From Burkholderiaceae bacterium (GTDB lineage Bacteria > Pseudomonadota > Gammaproteobacteria > Burkholderiales > Burkholderiaceae_E), in contig JAHYJF010000028.1 in assembly GCA_019428955.1 (NCBI GenBank), positions 1-20,247 on the forward strand: 20,247 nt of DNA, read 5' to 3'. Made by a program: the position numbers and the translations under genes. Below, one piece after another: positions 1 through 7,662 of the stretch (position 1 is its first letter; the number at the start of each line of letters is the position of its first letter). The notes below the pieces were generated by a model. The model was not told the DNA's origin and did not search any database. It saw nothing but the letters and a program-made list of their open reading frames with translations.

Positions 1-2
1 CC

Positions 3-938
3 AGCATTGCCATTCATAGGGAATTCGCATATCCCACGCTTCATAGCGTTGCCGACGCAAAAGGTTTGCTTCCGACCACCGCGCCAATCTTTGCGAAACT
101 CGGGACGACCGACTTCGAGCATGTTCTACTCGCCTGCTGGTATGCCGAGCACGTCAACGGAGCATTGGGGACACCGTCGGCCGACATCTCAGCGGCCTAT
201 GCGGAAGTGCGAACAGCACTCATCGAAGCTGTGCACAGCGTGCATCCGATACATGCCGATGTCGCCGCCGACTTACAACGGGTCGGTACATTCACGAGCG
301 CGTTCCCGACTGTCGTCAGCCTGAACTACGACCTCACCCTGTACTGGGCCATGCTGCTGTTCAATGCAGCGAACGGCAGCTGGTTCAAGGATGCCTTCCA
401 TCACGGTGAATTTCAGACGGACTGGGAGTACCTGCGGAGGCCATATGGGCACGCTGCCGGAGCAACGCTGGTGTTCTACCCGCACGGCAGTCTTTCCGTG
501 GCTCGCGACTACATTGGTGACGAGACAAAGATCGCGGCATCCACTGGCGCGACGGGCGATTTGCTCGAAGCGATCACCCGAAAGTGGTCGTCCGGGCACT
601 ACGTGCCAGTGTTTGTTAGCGAAGGAACCAGCAAGGAGAAAGTCGCCGCGATTCGCCGGAGTCACTACCTGACGAACGTGTACGAGGAAGTCCTGCCAGC
701 GACCGGGGAGAGTTTGGTCGTTTATGGCTGGAGCTTTGACGAACGGGACCAGCATGTGCTTGATGCAATCTCGGCGAATCCGCCGAAGCGAATGGCTGTC
801 TCGGTGTTCACGGGTCAACCAGACGGAGATCAGCAGGCGTTCTGTCACCAGGTGCTGAAGGCTGCTGGGTGGTCCTTGCCTGACACAGAGGTGAAGTTCT
901 TCGACTCGCGAAGCCCTGGATGCTGGAACAACCCATGA
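3..938 (+). CDS. DUF4917 / SIR2-like protein, 5' end outside the window
   Basis: The frame is open to the left edge, so this is the C-terminal part of a larger gene; the visible start is not a real start codon. The first residues (SIAIHREFAYPTL, then LGTTDFEHVL) match my memory of the DUF4917 N-terminus just after its LLLGNGFS-type glycine motif, so only a few tens of residues are probably missing. Hallmarks of a SIR2-like fold follow: an NYD motif in VSLNYDLTLYW (about nt 324-332), a PHGS motif (about nt 480-491), and a C-terminal GWSFDERD motif (about nt 726-749) in the place of the GxSxxD motif of SIR2_2 proteins. Enzymatic activity is not shown; SIR2-like proteins in accessory DNA are often NAD-consuming defence effectors, which is inference here. 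It ends 33 bp from a convergent lysozyme gene. Confidence 0.8.
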   Translation, partial: SIAIHREFAYPTLHSVADAKGLLPTTAPIFAKLGTTDFEHVLLACWYAEHVNGALGTPSADISAAYAEVRTALIEAVHSVHPIHADVAADLQRVGTFTSAFPTVVSLNYDLTLYWAMLLFNAANGSWFKDAFHHGEFQTDWEYLRRPYGHAAGATLVFYPHGSLSVARDYIGDETKIAASTGATGDLLEAITRKWSSGHYVPVFVSEGTSKEKVAAIRRSHYLTNVYEEVLPATGESLVVYGWSFDERDQHVLDAISANPPKRMAVSVFTGQPDGDQQAFCHQVLKAAGWSLPDTEVKFFDSRSPGCWNNP

Positions 939-971
939 CGTGGTAAGGGCGGCAGCTGCGGTTCTTCGTAG

Positions 972-1451
972 CTAGATTTCAGTCTTCGGTTCGGCGATGA
1001 GGAGCATGACCTCTGCCTCTCGTCGGGCAACGAGGCCAGGAAGAATCTTGCCGCCGCCATAGACCCAGCGCCGCAGCTCCTTGCCCGCAGCATGCCAGTC
1101 CCGCTGATTGATCCGTCGCCTCAGGGTAGATGTCTGAAGCCGCCCCGCGCCGAGGTTGAAGGTGAAGTCGACGATGGCCGCGAGTCGCTCCTCTGGTTCA
1201 GCGGCCAGCACCGGGCAGTAGCGAAGCGTGGCGGTGAGTGCTGTGCGCAGGTCCTGACGCAAGTAGATCTCGCCCTCTTCCTCGTTGATCGGTGGATGGT
1301 CTGGCTTGCACAAACGCCCGTAGCCGATCGTCCAGTAGCCGGCCGGGCAGATATAGGGATGGGCCCGGCGCAGAGGATCGGACCTCGGAATTCGATGGAA
1401 TCCCTCGAAGCGCTTGGCCAAGGCGATGGCTGCCTGGGGAATCTGGCTCAT
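972..1451 (-). CDS. Phage-type lysozyme (GH24 endolysin)
   Basis: A 159-residue protein starting MSQIPQAAIALAKRFEGF. It is a T4/P21-type muramidase that cleaves the glycan strand of peptidoglycan. The catalytic Glu sits in RFEGF (E16), and CPAGYWTIGYG supplies the Cys-x5-Thr pair (C35, T41) and the GYG turn of glycoside hydrolase family 24. DFTFNLGAG (residues 95-103) is the conserved helix of this family. No signal peptide or signal-anchor helix is seen, so export would need a holin. An upstream in-frame extension exists, but the ATG at 1451 is preferred because it overlaps the stop of the upstream small gene (ATGA), a common arrangement in phage lysis cassettes. It is probably a prophage remnant, since no other phage structural genes are present. 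Confidence 0.85.
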   Translation of the reverse strand: MSQIPQAAIALAKRFEGFHRIPRSDPLRRAHPYICPAGYWTIGYGRLCKPDHPPINEEEGEIYLRQDLRTALTATLRYCPVLAAEPEERLAAIVDFTFNLGAGRLQTSTLRRRINQRDWHAAGKELRRWVYGGGKILPGLVARREAEVMLLIAEPKTEI

Positions 1452-1618
1452 GGCCTCACCCGGTCGAACACGCGCCCGATGAACCAGAAGTTCAGCACAC
1501 CGGCCCACAGCGCTTGGTCGGCTTCGGTCCATGCGTGGAGGATGGCAACACCCCAGTCGGCACCGCCTTCAATAGCGGCAACGAAGGCGGCCGTTTTGGC
1601 TGCGCAGTACAGCGCCAT
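1448..1618 (-). CDS. Small hydrophobic protein upstream of lysozyme, probably 5'-truncated (holin-position gene)
   Basis: The frame encodes about 56 residues from the ATG at 1618 (MALYCAAKTAAFVAAIEGG...), and its stop overlaps the lysozyme start as ATGA, implying translational coupling. The chain is rich in Ala, Trp and Phe, with two moderately hydrophobic stretches (residues about 2-17 and 33-48). I do not recognise a named family. The position directly before an endolysin is where holins or other small phage membrane proteins sit. No Shine-Dalgarno is visible before the ATG, and the 5' side lies within about 20 bp of the point where recombinase homology begins on the other strand, so the true N-terminus may have been lost at that junction. 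Function is unproven. Confidence 0.5.
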   Translation of the reverse strand: MALYCAAKTAAFVAAIEGGADWGVAILHAWTEADQALWAGVLNFWFIGRVFDRVRP

Positions 1619-1631
1619 GAACCAGTATGTG

Positions 1632-2702
1632 ATGACTGGGCGGACGCTGCTCGACAAGGTCGAGGTGTTCGAGCGCTACGGCGTGTCGTTCGTGTCCGTC
1701 ACCCAGCAATTCAACACGACGACCTCGATGGGCCGCTTGATGTTGAACATCCTGCTGTCCTTCGCCCAGTTCGAGCGCGAGGTCACCGGCGAACGCATCC
1801 GCGACAAGATCGCGGCCAGCAAGCGCAAGGGCATGTGGATGGGTGGCGTGCCACCGCTCGGTTACGACGTCGCGAATCGCCGGTTGGTGCCCAACGAGCG
1901 CGAGGCCAAGCTGATCCGGCACATCTTCCAGCGCTTCGTCGAACTCGGCTCCAGCACCGCGCTGGTCAAGGAGCTGAAACTGGATGGCGTGACGTCGAAG
2001 GCGTGGACCACACAAGACGGCAAGACCCGCGATGGCAGGCCGATCGACAAGGGCCACATCTACAAGCTCCTGAGCAACCGCACCTACCTTGGCGAGTTGC
2101 GGCACAAGGAGCAGTGGTACCAGGCGGAGCACCCGCCCATCATCAGCCGCGAACTGTGGGACAGCGCCCACGCGATCCTGGCCACCAATGGTCGGGTGCG
2201 CGGCAACGCGACCCGGGCAACCGTGGCGTATCTGCTCAAAGGCATCGTGTTCGGCAACGATGGCCGGGCGCTGTCGCCGTGGCACACGACCAAGAAGAAT
2301 GGTCGTCGCTACCGCTACTACGTGCCTCAGCGCGACGCCAAGGAGCACGCGGGCGCCTCGGGCCTGCCGCGACTGCCGGCCGCTGAACTCGAGTCGGCGG
2401 TGCTAGACCAACTGCGCGCCATCCTGCGTGCCCCGAATCTTTTGGGAGAGATGTTGCCGCAGGCGATCAAGCTCGATCCGACCTTGGACGAGGCCAAGAT
2501 CACCGTGGCCATGACCCGGCTCGACGCGATTTGGGATCAGCTGTTCCCGGCAGAACAGGCCCGGATCGTGAAGTTGCTGGTGGAGAAAGTCATCGTGTCA
2601 CCCAACGACCTCGAAGTGCGACTGCGCGCCAACGGCATCGAACGGCTTGTACTGGAGCTGCGTCCCGAGCCTGTCGAGCAACAAGTGGAAGCACTGGCAT
2701 GA
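1632..2702 (+). pseudogene. Large serine recombinase lacking its catalytic N-terminal domain
   Basis: From about nt 1641 the frame matches large serine recombinases: TLLDKVEVFERYGVSFVSV, then the end of the resolvase domain (SMGRLMLNILLSFAQFERE, ERIRDKI), then the recombinase domain (GGVPPLGYDV, IYKLLSNRTYLGELRHK) and a C-terminal region ending at the TGA at 2700-2702. The first ~90 residues of the resolvase domain, with the YxRvS catalytic serine and conserved arginines, are missing, so it cannot catalyse recombination. Compared with the family pattern LLDFAK(I/L)VEVF, about three residues are also missing at the breakpoint. The frame stays open upstream to 1092, but that stretch is antisense to the lysozyme and shows no recombinase motifs. 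The zinc-ribbon/coiled-coil part normally found in the C-terminal half also looks short. It probably marks the end of a decayed integrative element. Confidence 0.8.
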
Positions 2703-3133
2703 GCGACATCCGCATCCAGAAGACCGGCGAGCCCGACATCCTGCAGACCAGCGACGGCAGGCTGACCTTGTCCGTGCCGATCCAGATCAAACGCCGCAGC
2801 GGCCGCAAGCTGGTCACCTTGCCAAACGGCGAAACCGCGCCGGTTAGACCGTGGGACGTAGCACCAACCTCCATCCAACTGGCGCTGGCCAGGGGCCACC
2901 GCTGGCTGGCGATGCTGGAGTCAGGAGAGGCGAAGTCCTTGAAGGAGATCGCCACGCGGGAAGGAATCGACAACAGCTACGTCAGCCGGATGGTCAACCT
3001 GACCACGCTGGCACCCGACATCGTGGCGGCCATCCTGGACGACGCATTGCCGAACCACGTCACGCTGTTTGATCTGGCGGTTGATCCGCCCGCGCTGTGG
3101 GATGAGCAGCGCGTTCGGATTGGCCCGTTCTGA
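2699..3133 (+). CDS. Small helix-turn-helix protein coupled to the serine recombinase
   Basis: A 144-residue protein starting MSDIRIQKTG; its ATG overlaps the recombinase stop (ATGA), so the two were one translationally coupled unit. Residues about 20-50 form a basic beta-rich segment (VPIQIKRRSGRK, LVTLPNG). Residues 80-102 (SLKEIATREGIDNSYVSRM) form a clear helix-turn-helix of the ParB/KorB-like type, followed by LTTLAPDIVAAILDD and a conserved-looking LFDLAVDPPALWDEQ tail. From memory, genes of this type repeatedly follow large serine recombinases in proteobacteria and are often loosely annotated as LacI-like or hypothetical. A role as a recombination directionality factor or regulator is plausible but inferred. 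The gene is intact although the recombinase is not. Confidence 0.7.
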   Translation: MSDIRIQKTGEPDILQTSDGRLTLSVPIQIKRRSGRKLVTLPNGETAPVRPWDVAPTSIQLALARGHRWLAMLESGEAKSLKEIATREGIDNSYVSRMVNLTTLAPDIVAAILDDALPNHVTLFDLAVDPPALWDEQRVRIGPF

Positions 3134-3183
3134 GGGCTTTCCAGCCTCGTCTTAGTCAGTGGGGTTAAGCCAGAGAAATATCG

Positions 3184-4539
3184 TCAGGGCAGCATGGACT
3201 CGATATCCGAAGCGGCTGTGGGATATGCGAAGGTCGCATGGCGGATGGCATCGGCAGTGAGGCCGCTGCGCATCGCAAAGCCGAACAGATTGATTACTTC
3301 GCTGGCCTCCGGGCCGATCAGATGGGCGCCGAGGATTTTTCCGCTGTCCTCTTCGACCAGGATCTTGTACCCGTAGCACGACTCGTTGACGCGCCGCGCG
3401 GTGAACCAGCCGGGCACGCTTTCGTGTTTGACCTTGAAGCGCAGGCCCTGCTCCCGGGCCTCGGCCTCCAGCATGCCCACGCGTGCCAGCGGCGGCAGGG
3501 TAAACACAACGCTGGGGATGCCGGTGTAGTCGACCGTCGCGTCGTCGTTCTCGAGTAGGTTGTCGACTACCGCGTGGGCTTCCAGCGCAGCCACCGGCGT
3601 CAGCGGCAGCGGCCCGCCGGCGGCATCACCGGCGGCATAAACCGCGCGGTTGGACGTGCTGCGGAAATGCTTATCCAGCTTCAGCTTGCCTCGATCGTGA
3701 GCGATGTTGGCCGCGTCCAGATCCAGCGCCTCCAGTGCTGGTTTGCGGCCACCACTGTGGAAGGCCAGATCGGTCTCGATGGTGATACGCCCCTCCGGAC
3801 CTTCGGCTTCGACCTCGAAGCCGGTGCTTGTCTTGCGTACGGCCTTGACTTCGTGTCCCAGACGCACGTCCACGCCGAGCGCCCGAGTGCGTTCGATCAG
3901 CAGCGTCACCAGGTCCGGGTCGAAACCGGCCAGCGGTTGCTTGCCACGATTGAGGATCGTGACCTCGGCACCGGCACGTGCCGCAATATGGGCGAACTCG
4001 AAGCCGATATAGCCGCCGCCGACCAGCACGATGCGGCGCGGGAGCGTCGGCAACTCCAGGAAATCGTCGCTCGCGGCCAGATGTTCGAAGCCGTCGATCG
4101 GCAGCCGGACCGGATCAGCGCCCGCGGCGATGACGACATGTTTGGCCTCGAGCGTCCTGCCGTCGACCTCGATAGAGTTGGCAGCGGTGAAACGGGCGCG
4201 GCCGTGAAAGGCATCAATGCCCAGTTTGGCGTATGCCTGCTCGCGCTTCTCCGGCACCGGATCGGTGAACGAGCGCTTGTGCCGCTGCAGCGCAGCCCAG
4301 TCGATGGAGAGTTGGCCCGTTACCGTGCCGATTCCACTCATGCGCTCGAAGCCGTCGATCACCTCGGTGGCCGCGATCAGCATCTTCTTCGGGTCGCAGC
4401 CTCGTAGCGCGCAGGTGCCGCCGAACGGTCGATGGTCGATGACCGCGACCGACCAACCGGCCTTGCTGCAGCCCGTGGCGGTGACGGTCGCTGCCGTTCC
4501 TGTACCGATTACGATTACATCATAAGTTTTGTCTTCCAT
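3184..4539 (-). CDS. FAD/NAD(P)-dependent pyridine nucleotide-disulfide oxidoreductase, last gene of the mer operon
   Basis: A 451-residue flavoprotein of the glutathione reductase/dihydrolipoamide dehydrogenase superfamily. Visible parts are the N-terminal FAD dinucleotide fold (VIVIGTGTAA), the redox disulfide GGTCALRGC (C43, C48), a central NAD(P) fold (VLVGGGYIGFEFA), the second FAD motif YAAGDAAGG, and the dimerisation domain. The usual C-terminal HPTxxE base is altered: the end reads HATFAYPTAASDIESMLP, with Tyr439 where His is expected and Asp445 near the Glu position. There is no N-terminal HMA domain and no C-terminal Cys-Cys pair, so it is not itself a typical mercuric reductase. 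It follows merA with a 28-bp gap on the same strand, so it is probably co-transcribed from PmerT. Restoring a thiol or disulfide pool under mercury stress is a reasonable inference; the substrate is unknown. Confidence 0.85.
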   Translation of the reverse strand: MEDKTYDVIVIGTGTAATVTATGCSKAGWSVAVIDHRPFGGTCALRGCDPKKMLIAATEVIDGFERMSGIGTVTGQLSIDWAALQRHKRSFTDPVPEKREQAYAKLGIDAFHGRARFTAANSIEVDGRTLEAKHVVIAAGADPVRLPIDGFEHLAASDDFLELPTLPRRIVLVGGGYIGFEFAHIAARAGAEVTILNRGKQPLAGFDPDLVTLLIERTRALGVDVRLGHEVKAVRKTSTGFEVEAEGPEGRITIETDLAFHSGGRKPALEALDLDAANIAHDRGKLKLDKHFRSTSNRAVYAAGDAAGGPLPLTPVAALEAHAVVDNLLENDDATVDYTGIPSVVFTLPPLARVGMLEAEAREQGLRFKVKHESVPGWFTARRVNESCYGYKILVEEDSGKILGAHLIGPEASEVINLFGFAMRSGLTADAIRHATFAYPTAASDIESMLP

Positions 4540-4567
4540 TTCTGTCTCCGTGTGTCTACCGGCGAGC

Positions 4568-6247
4568 TCAGCCTGCGCAGCAGGACAGCTGCTTCACATC
4601 CTTGGTGAAGGTCTGCGCGGCGAGTTTCAGTCCTTCGACCATCGTGAGATAGGGGAACAACTGGTCGGCCAGCTCCTGCACGGTCATCCGGTTGCGAATC
4701 GCCAGTGCGGCCGTCTGGATCAGCTCGCCCGCCTCCGGTGTGACGGCCTGCACGCCGATCAGCCGTCCCGTGCCGGCTTCCGCCACCAGCTTGATGAAAC
4801 CGCGTGTGTCGAAGTTGGCCAGTGCCCTCGGCACATTGTCCAGCGTGAGCGTGCGGCTGTCAGTCTCGATGCCCGCGTGATGCGCTTCCGCTTCGCTGTA
4901 GCCGACCGTCGCCACCTGCGGATCGGTGAACACCACCGCCGGCATCGCCGTCAGATCCAGCGCCGCTTCGCCGCCGGTCATATTGATCGCTGCCCGTGTC
5001 CCAGCTGCTGCCGCGACATAGACGAACTGCGGCTGGTCGGTGCAGTCGCCAGCAGCGTAGATGTCCGGGATGCTCGTGCGCATGGCGTGGTCGATGGCGA
5101 TGGCGCCCTGAGGATTGACCTCGACGCCTGCCGCTTCGAGGTTGAGTGTTCGTGTGTTCGGTGTGCGGCCGGTGGCAATGAGCAGCTTGTCGGCGCGTAT
5201 TTCCCCTTGTCCGGTCGTGAGCACGAATTCTCCGCCTTTATAGGCGACATAGCTGGCCTGGGTATGGTCCAGCACCTCGATGCCTTCGGCACGGAACGCG
5301 GCGGTGACGGTCTCGCCAATGGCCGGGTCTTCGCGAAACAACAGCGTGCTGCGCGCGAGGATCGTCACTTGACTGCCGAGCCGGGCGAAAGCTTGCGCCA
5401 GCTCGACGGCGACCACTGATGAGCCGATCACGGCAAGCCGCTGCGGAATTGTGTCGCTGGCCAGCGCTTCTGTGGAGGTCCAGAATGGCGTGCCCTTCAG
5501 CCCAGGGATCGGCGGCACGCCCGCGCTAGCGCCGGTGGCGATGAGGCAGCGATCGAAGGCCACCTCACGCGTGCTGCCGTCAGAGAGTGCAACCGACAGC
5601 GTGAGTCCGTTCTTGAACCGGGCTTCGCCGCGCAGCACGGTGATCGCTGGGTTGCTGTCCAGGATGCCTTCGTACTTGGCGCGGCGAAGTTCATCGACGA
5701 GTCCCTGTTGCTGTGCGAGCAGTGTGGCGCGATCTATAACCGGTGGGCTTACCGAGATCCCCGCGTCGAAGGGGCTCTTCCGGCGTAGGTGCGCGACATG
5801 CGCCGCGCGGATCATGATTTTGGAGGGCACGCAGCCGACATTGACGCAGGTGCCGCCAAGTGTGCCGCGCTCGATCAGCGTGACTCGCGCACCTTGCTCG
5901 ACCGCCTTCAACGCCGCTGCCATCGCTGCGCCGCCGCTGCCGATGACAGCGATATGCAATGAGCTGCTGTCATCGCTGCTCGTCCGCGCGGTCCCCTTAC
6001 TGAACGAACTGCTGCCCGTCGAAGACGACGAACCACTGTCGAGCGAAACCCGGTAACCGAGTCCGGTGACAACGTCCGTGAGTGCTTCTTGCGCGATACC
6101 GCGATCTGCGGTCAACGTTGCTACGCCCTTCAGGTAGGACACTTCCGCCGACCGCACGCCAGGGACTTTCTCCAAAGCATCTTTGACGTGCGTGGCGCAC
6201 GCATCGCAGGTCATGCCGGCGACGGTGAATGCGATGCTCTCGGTCAT
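4568..6247 (-). CDS. merA: Mercuric reductase with N-terminal HMA domain
   Basis: A 559-residue cytosolic flavoenzyme that reduces Hg(II) to volatile Hg(0) with NADPH. Residues 1-68 are a heavy-metal-associated domain with GMTCDAC (C14, C17). Residues about 98 onwards are the catalytic core: FAD fold IAVIGSGGAAMA, redox disulfide GGTCVNVGC (C134, C139), the KYEG tyrosine (Y192), NADPH fold LAVIGSSVVAVELAQ, YAAGDCTDQPQFVYVAAAAG, the LFPYLTMVEG tyrosine region, and the terminal Cys pair (C556, C557) that delivers Hg(II) to the partner subunit. Most of the core closely matches what I recall of Tn21 MerA. The linker between HMA and core (about residues 69-97) is unusual: it is nearly all Ser, Gly and Thr with few charges, whereas Tn21-type MerA has a mixed-composition linker. 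It lies 10 bp after merP. Confidence 0.97.
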   Translation of the reverse strand: MTESIAFTVAGMTCDACATHVKDALEKVPGVRSAEVSYLKGVATLTADRGIAQEALTDVVTGLGYRVSLDSGSSSSTGSSSFSKGTARTSSDDSSSLHIAVIGSGGAAMAAALKAVEQGARVTLIERGTLGGTCVNVGCVPSKIMIRAAHVAHLRRKSPFDAGISVSPPVIDRATLLAQQQGLVDELRRAKYEGILDSNPAITVLRGEARFKNGLTLSVALSDGSTREVAFDRCLIATGASAGVPPIPGLKGTPFWTSTEALASDTIPQRLAVIGSSVVAVELAQAFARLGSQVTILARSTLLFREDPAIGETVTAAFRAEGIEVLDHTQASYVAYKGGEFVLTTGQGEIRADKLLIATGRTPNTRTLNLEAAGVEVNPQGAIAIDHAMRTSIPDIYAAGDCTDQPQFVYVAAAAGTRAAINMTGGEAALDLTAMPAVVFTDPQVATVGYSEAEAHHAGIETDSRTLTLDNVPRALANFDTRGFIKLVAEAGTGRLIGVQAVTPEAGELIQTAALAIRNRMTVQELADQLFPYLTMVEGLKLAAQTFTKDVKQLSCCAG

Positions 6248-6257
6248 GTTCGGGTCC

Positions 6258-6536
6258 TCAACGCTTGACGGTAGAGGGATAGCCAGCGTTCTCCGTGGCT
6301 TTGGTCAATGCCTCGGCCGTAGTCCTGGTGTCGTCGAAGGTGACAACGGCGGCCAGTTTCTCGTAGCTCACCTCGACCTTTTGCACGCCATCGACCTTGG
6401 TGAGCGCCTTCTTCACCGTAATCGGGCAGGCGGCGCAGGTCATACCAGGCACGGATAGCGTGACGGTTTGTGTGGCGGCCCAAGCGGGCGTAATCAAAGC
6501 TGAGGCGAGTGCAACTAACGCGATAAGTTTCTTCAT
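6258..6536 (-). CDS. merP: Periplasmic mercuric ion-binding protein
   Basis: A 92-residue protein, the usual MerP length. The ATG at 6536 (MKKLIALVALASALITPAWA) begins a classic Sec signal peptide with cleavage expected after the WA-A region near residue 20-21. A longer in-frame extension upstream would bury the signal peptide and is rejected. The mature part is a single HMA fold with the Hg(II)-binding motif GMTCAACPIT (C34, C37), and it ends ATENAGYPSTVKR. MerP captures Hg(II) in the periplasm and hands it to MerT. It lies between merT (13-bp gap) and merA (10-bp gap) on the same strand. Confidence 0.96.
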   Translation of the reverse strand: MKKLIALVALASALITPAWAATQTVTLSVPGMTCAACPITVKKALTKVDGVQKVEVSYEKLAAVVTFDDTRTTAEALTKATENAGYPSTVKR

Positions 6537-6549
6537 GGTGGTGCTCCTG

Positions 6550-6912
6550 TCAGTAGAAAAGTGGAAGAGCATAGGGAAATGCGAGTGCGATCACGACGAG
6601 CGCGGCCACGATCCAGAAGATGATCTTGTAGGCACTCCTCACCTGGGGCACAGCGCACACCTCACCCGGTTTACAAGCTTGCGCGGGCCGAAAGATCCGG
6701 CGGTATGCAAAGAACATAGCCACCAATGCAACGCCGATGAAGATCGGGCGATAGGGCTCCAGCGCGGTCACATTGCCGATCCAGGCGCCACTGAACCCAA
6801 GGGCAACCAGAACCAGGGGGCCGAGGCAACAGGTCGAAGCCAGAATCGCGGCCAGTCCGCCGGCGAACAATGCGCCGCGTCCTGCTTGTGGTTCGGTCTG
6901 GAGATCAGGCAT
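6550..6912 (-). CDS. merT: Mercuric ion inner-membrane transporter
   Basis: A 120-residue protein with three predicted transmembrane helices: residues about 13-33, 45-70 and 95-118. The vicinal Cys pair in the first helix (STCCLGP, C28 and C29) and the cytoplasmic loop pair in ACKPGEVCA (C80, C86) are the conserved Hg(II)-relay residues of MerT. The ATG at 6912 (MPDLQTEPQ) is chosen because AAAGGAAAA precedes it at a suitable distance and it gives the normal length; the in-frame extension to 6978 would run through the mer operator. It is the first structural gene of the operon, about 35 bp after the -10 box. No merC or merF accompanies it. Confidence 0.96.
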   Translation of the reverse strand: MPDLQTEPQAGRGALFAGGLAAILASTCCLGPLVLVALGFSGAWIGNVTALEPYRPIFIGVALVAMFFAYRRIFRPAQACKPGEVCAVPQVRSAYKIIFWIVAALVVIALAFPYALPLFY

Positions 6913-6947
6913 ACGCTTTTCCTTTGGAATCTGTTCTGGATAGCGTA

Positions 6948-6978
6948 ACCTTACTTCCGTACTTAAGTACGGAGTCAA
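6948..6978 (-). promoter_or_regulatory. merO operator and PmerT promoter
   Basis: Read on the minus strand: -35 TTGACT (6973-6978), a 19-bp spacer and -10 TAAGGT (6948-6953). The spacer contains a perfect 18-bp palindrome at 6956-6973 with arms TCCGTACTT and AAGTACGGA, the classic MerR operator. The over-long 19-bp spacer is the known hallmark of MerR-activated promoters: MerR bound with Hg(II) untwists the DNA so that polymerase can align both boxes. merR starts only 6 bp beyond the -35 box, so the divergent merR promoter must overlap this site, allowing autorepression. It is nearly identical to the Tn21/Tn501 arrangement as I recall it. Confidence 0.95.
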
Positions 6979-6983
6979 GCGAT

Positions 6984-7400
6984 ATGCAGAAAGAACTCGA
7001 GAATCTGACCATTGGTGCTTTCGCCAGCGCCGCCGGGGTCAATGTGGAGACCATCCGGTTCTATCAGCGCAAGGGCCTGTTGCCCGAACCAGACAAGCCC
7101 TACGGGAGCATCCGCCGCTACGGCGCGTCGGATGTCACCCGCGTGCGTTTCGTGAAGTCGGCTCAGCGGCTGGGATTCAGCCTGGATGAGGTCACGGAGC
7201 TACTCAAGCTCGAGGATGGAGCGCACTGCGATGAGGCGCGCGAGCAAGCGGAAAGAAAGCTGGCGTATGTACGGATCAAGCTTGCCGACCTGCGCCGGAT
7301 CGAGCGGGTGCTCGCAGAGCTTGTCGAGCGTTGTTGCGCGGCGACAGGACAGGTCCGCTGTCCGCTGATCGAAGCCTTGCAGCACACCCCGGTCGAATGA
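6984..7400 (+). CDS. merR: Mercury-responsive MerR regulator
   Basis: A 138-residue protein. The N-terminal winged helix-turn-helix (residues about 8-30, TIGAFASAAGVNVETIRFYQ) binds merO; the dimerisation helix runs from about residue 80 to 118. The three Hg(II) ligands are all present at the Tn501 positions: C82 (GAHCDEA), C117 (within ERCCAA) and C126 (QVRCPLIEAL). The ATG at 6984 gives the family length; the in-frame extension upstream to 6870 would cross the operator and merT. It represses merTPA and its own promoter without mercury and activates PmerT when Hg(II) binds. It is divergent from merT. Confidence 0.97.
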   Translation: MQKELENLTIGAFASAAGVNVETIRFYQRKGLLPEPDKPYGSIRRYGASDVTRVRFVKSAQRLGFSLDEVTELLKLEDGAHCDEAREQAERKLAYVRIKLADLRRIERVLAELVERCCAATGQVRCPLIEALQHTPVE

Positions 7401-7612
7401 CATCAGATTCGATTCGGGGCTGTTTCCATCGCCGACCAATGCTGCAATCCAACCGCTTGATTCGTCCGCGCGTAACCCTTTGATCTGTATGGCGTTGACT
7501 TGTGGCCTTTGCGGACTTCGGGCCGGTTTCAGGGAGCGAGGCCGGAGCGAGGAATGGCCAGGAGAGAGTGGAATGTGGCCCGGAACGGCCAATTCGGGCG
7601 GCTGGCGAAGTC

Positions 7613-7662
7613 CGCAGGCGTTCGCAGGAACCCCCAACAACACGCGGGAACTGGCGCAAATA
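7613..7662 (+). repeat. Degenerate 10-bp tandem units within repeat copy 1
   Basis: Five consecutive 10-bp units: CGCAGGCGTT, CGCAGGAACC, CCCAACAACA, CGCGGGAACT, GGCGCAAATA. Units 1, 2 and 4 share CGC(A/G)GG and the third is divergent. The same order, including a divergent third unit, occurs at 18791-18840. The 10-bp period is about one helical turn and is not a codon period, which suggests phased protein-binding sites, for example integrase arm sites (inference). Confidence 0.5.

Noticed and set aside
1092..1631. Open plus-strand frame continuous with the serine recombinase
   Set aside because: It shows no resolvase motifs and is antisense to the well-supported lysozyme and its upstream small gene; it is chance openness in GC-rich DNA.
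3574..5419. Long plus-strand frames opposite the oxidoreductase and merA
   Set aside because: They are antisense to two genes with complete catalytic motifs and have no family resemblance.
6870..6983. N-terminally extended MerR reading frame
   Set aside because: The extension runs through merT and the operator; the ATG at 6984 gives the standard MerR with Cys82, Cys117 and Cys126 numbering.
3184..7400. Complete Tn21/Tn501-type mer transposon
   Set aside because: No Tn3-family 38-bp inverted repeats, tnpA/tnpR or merD/merE are visible; only the operon core is present.
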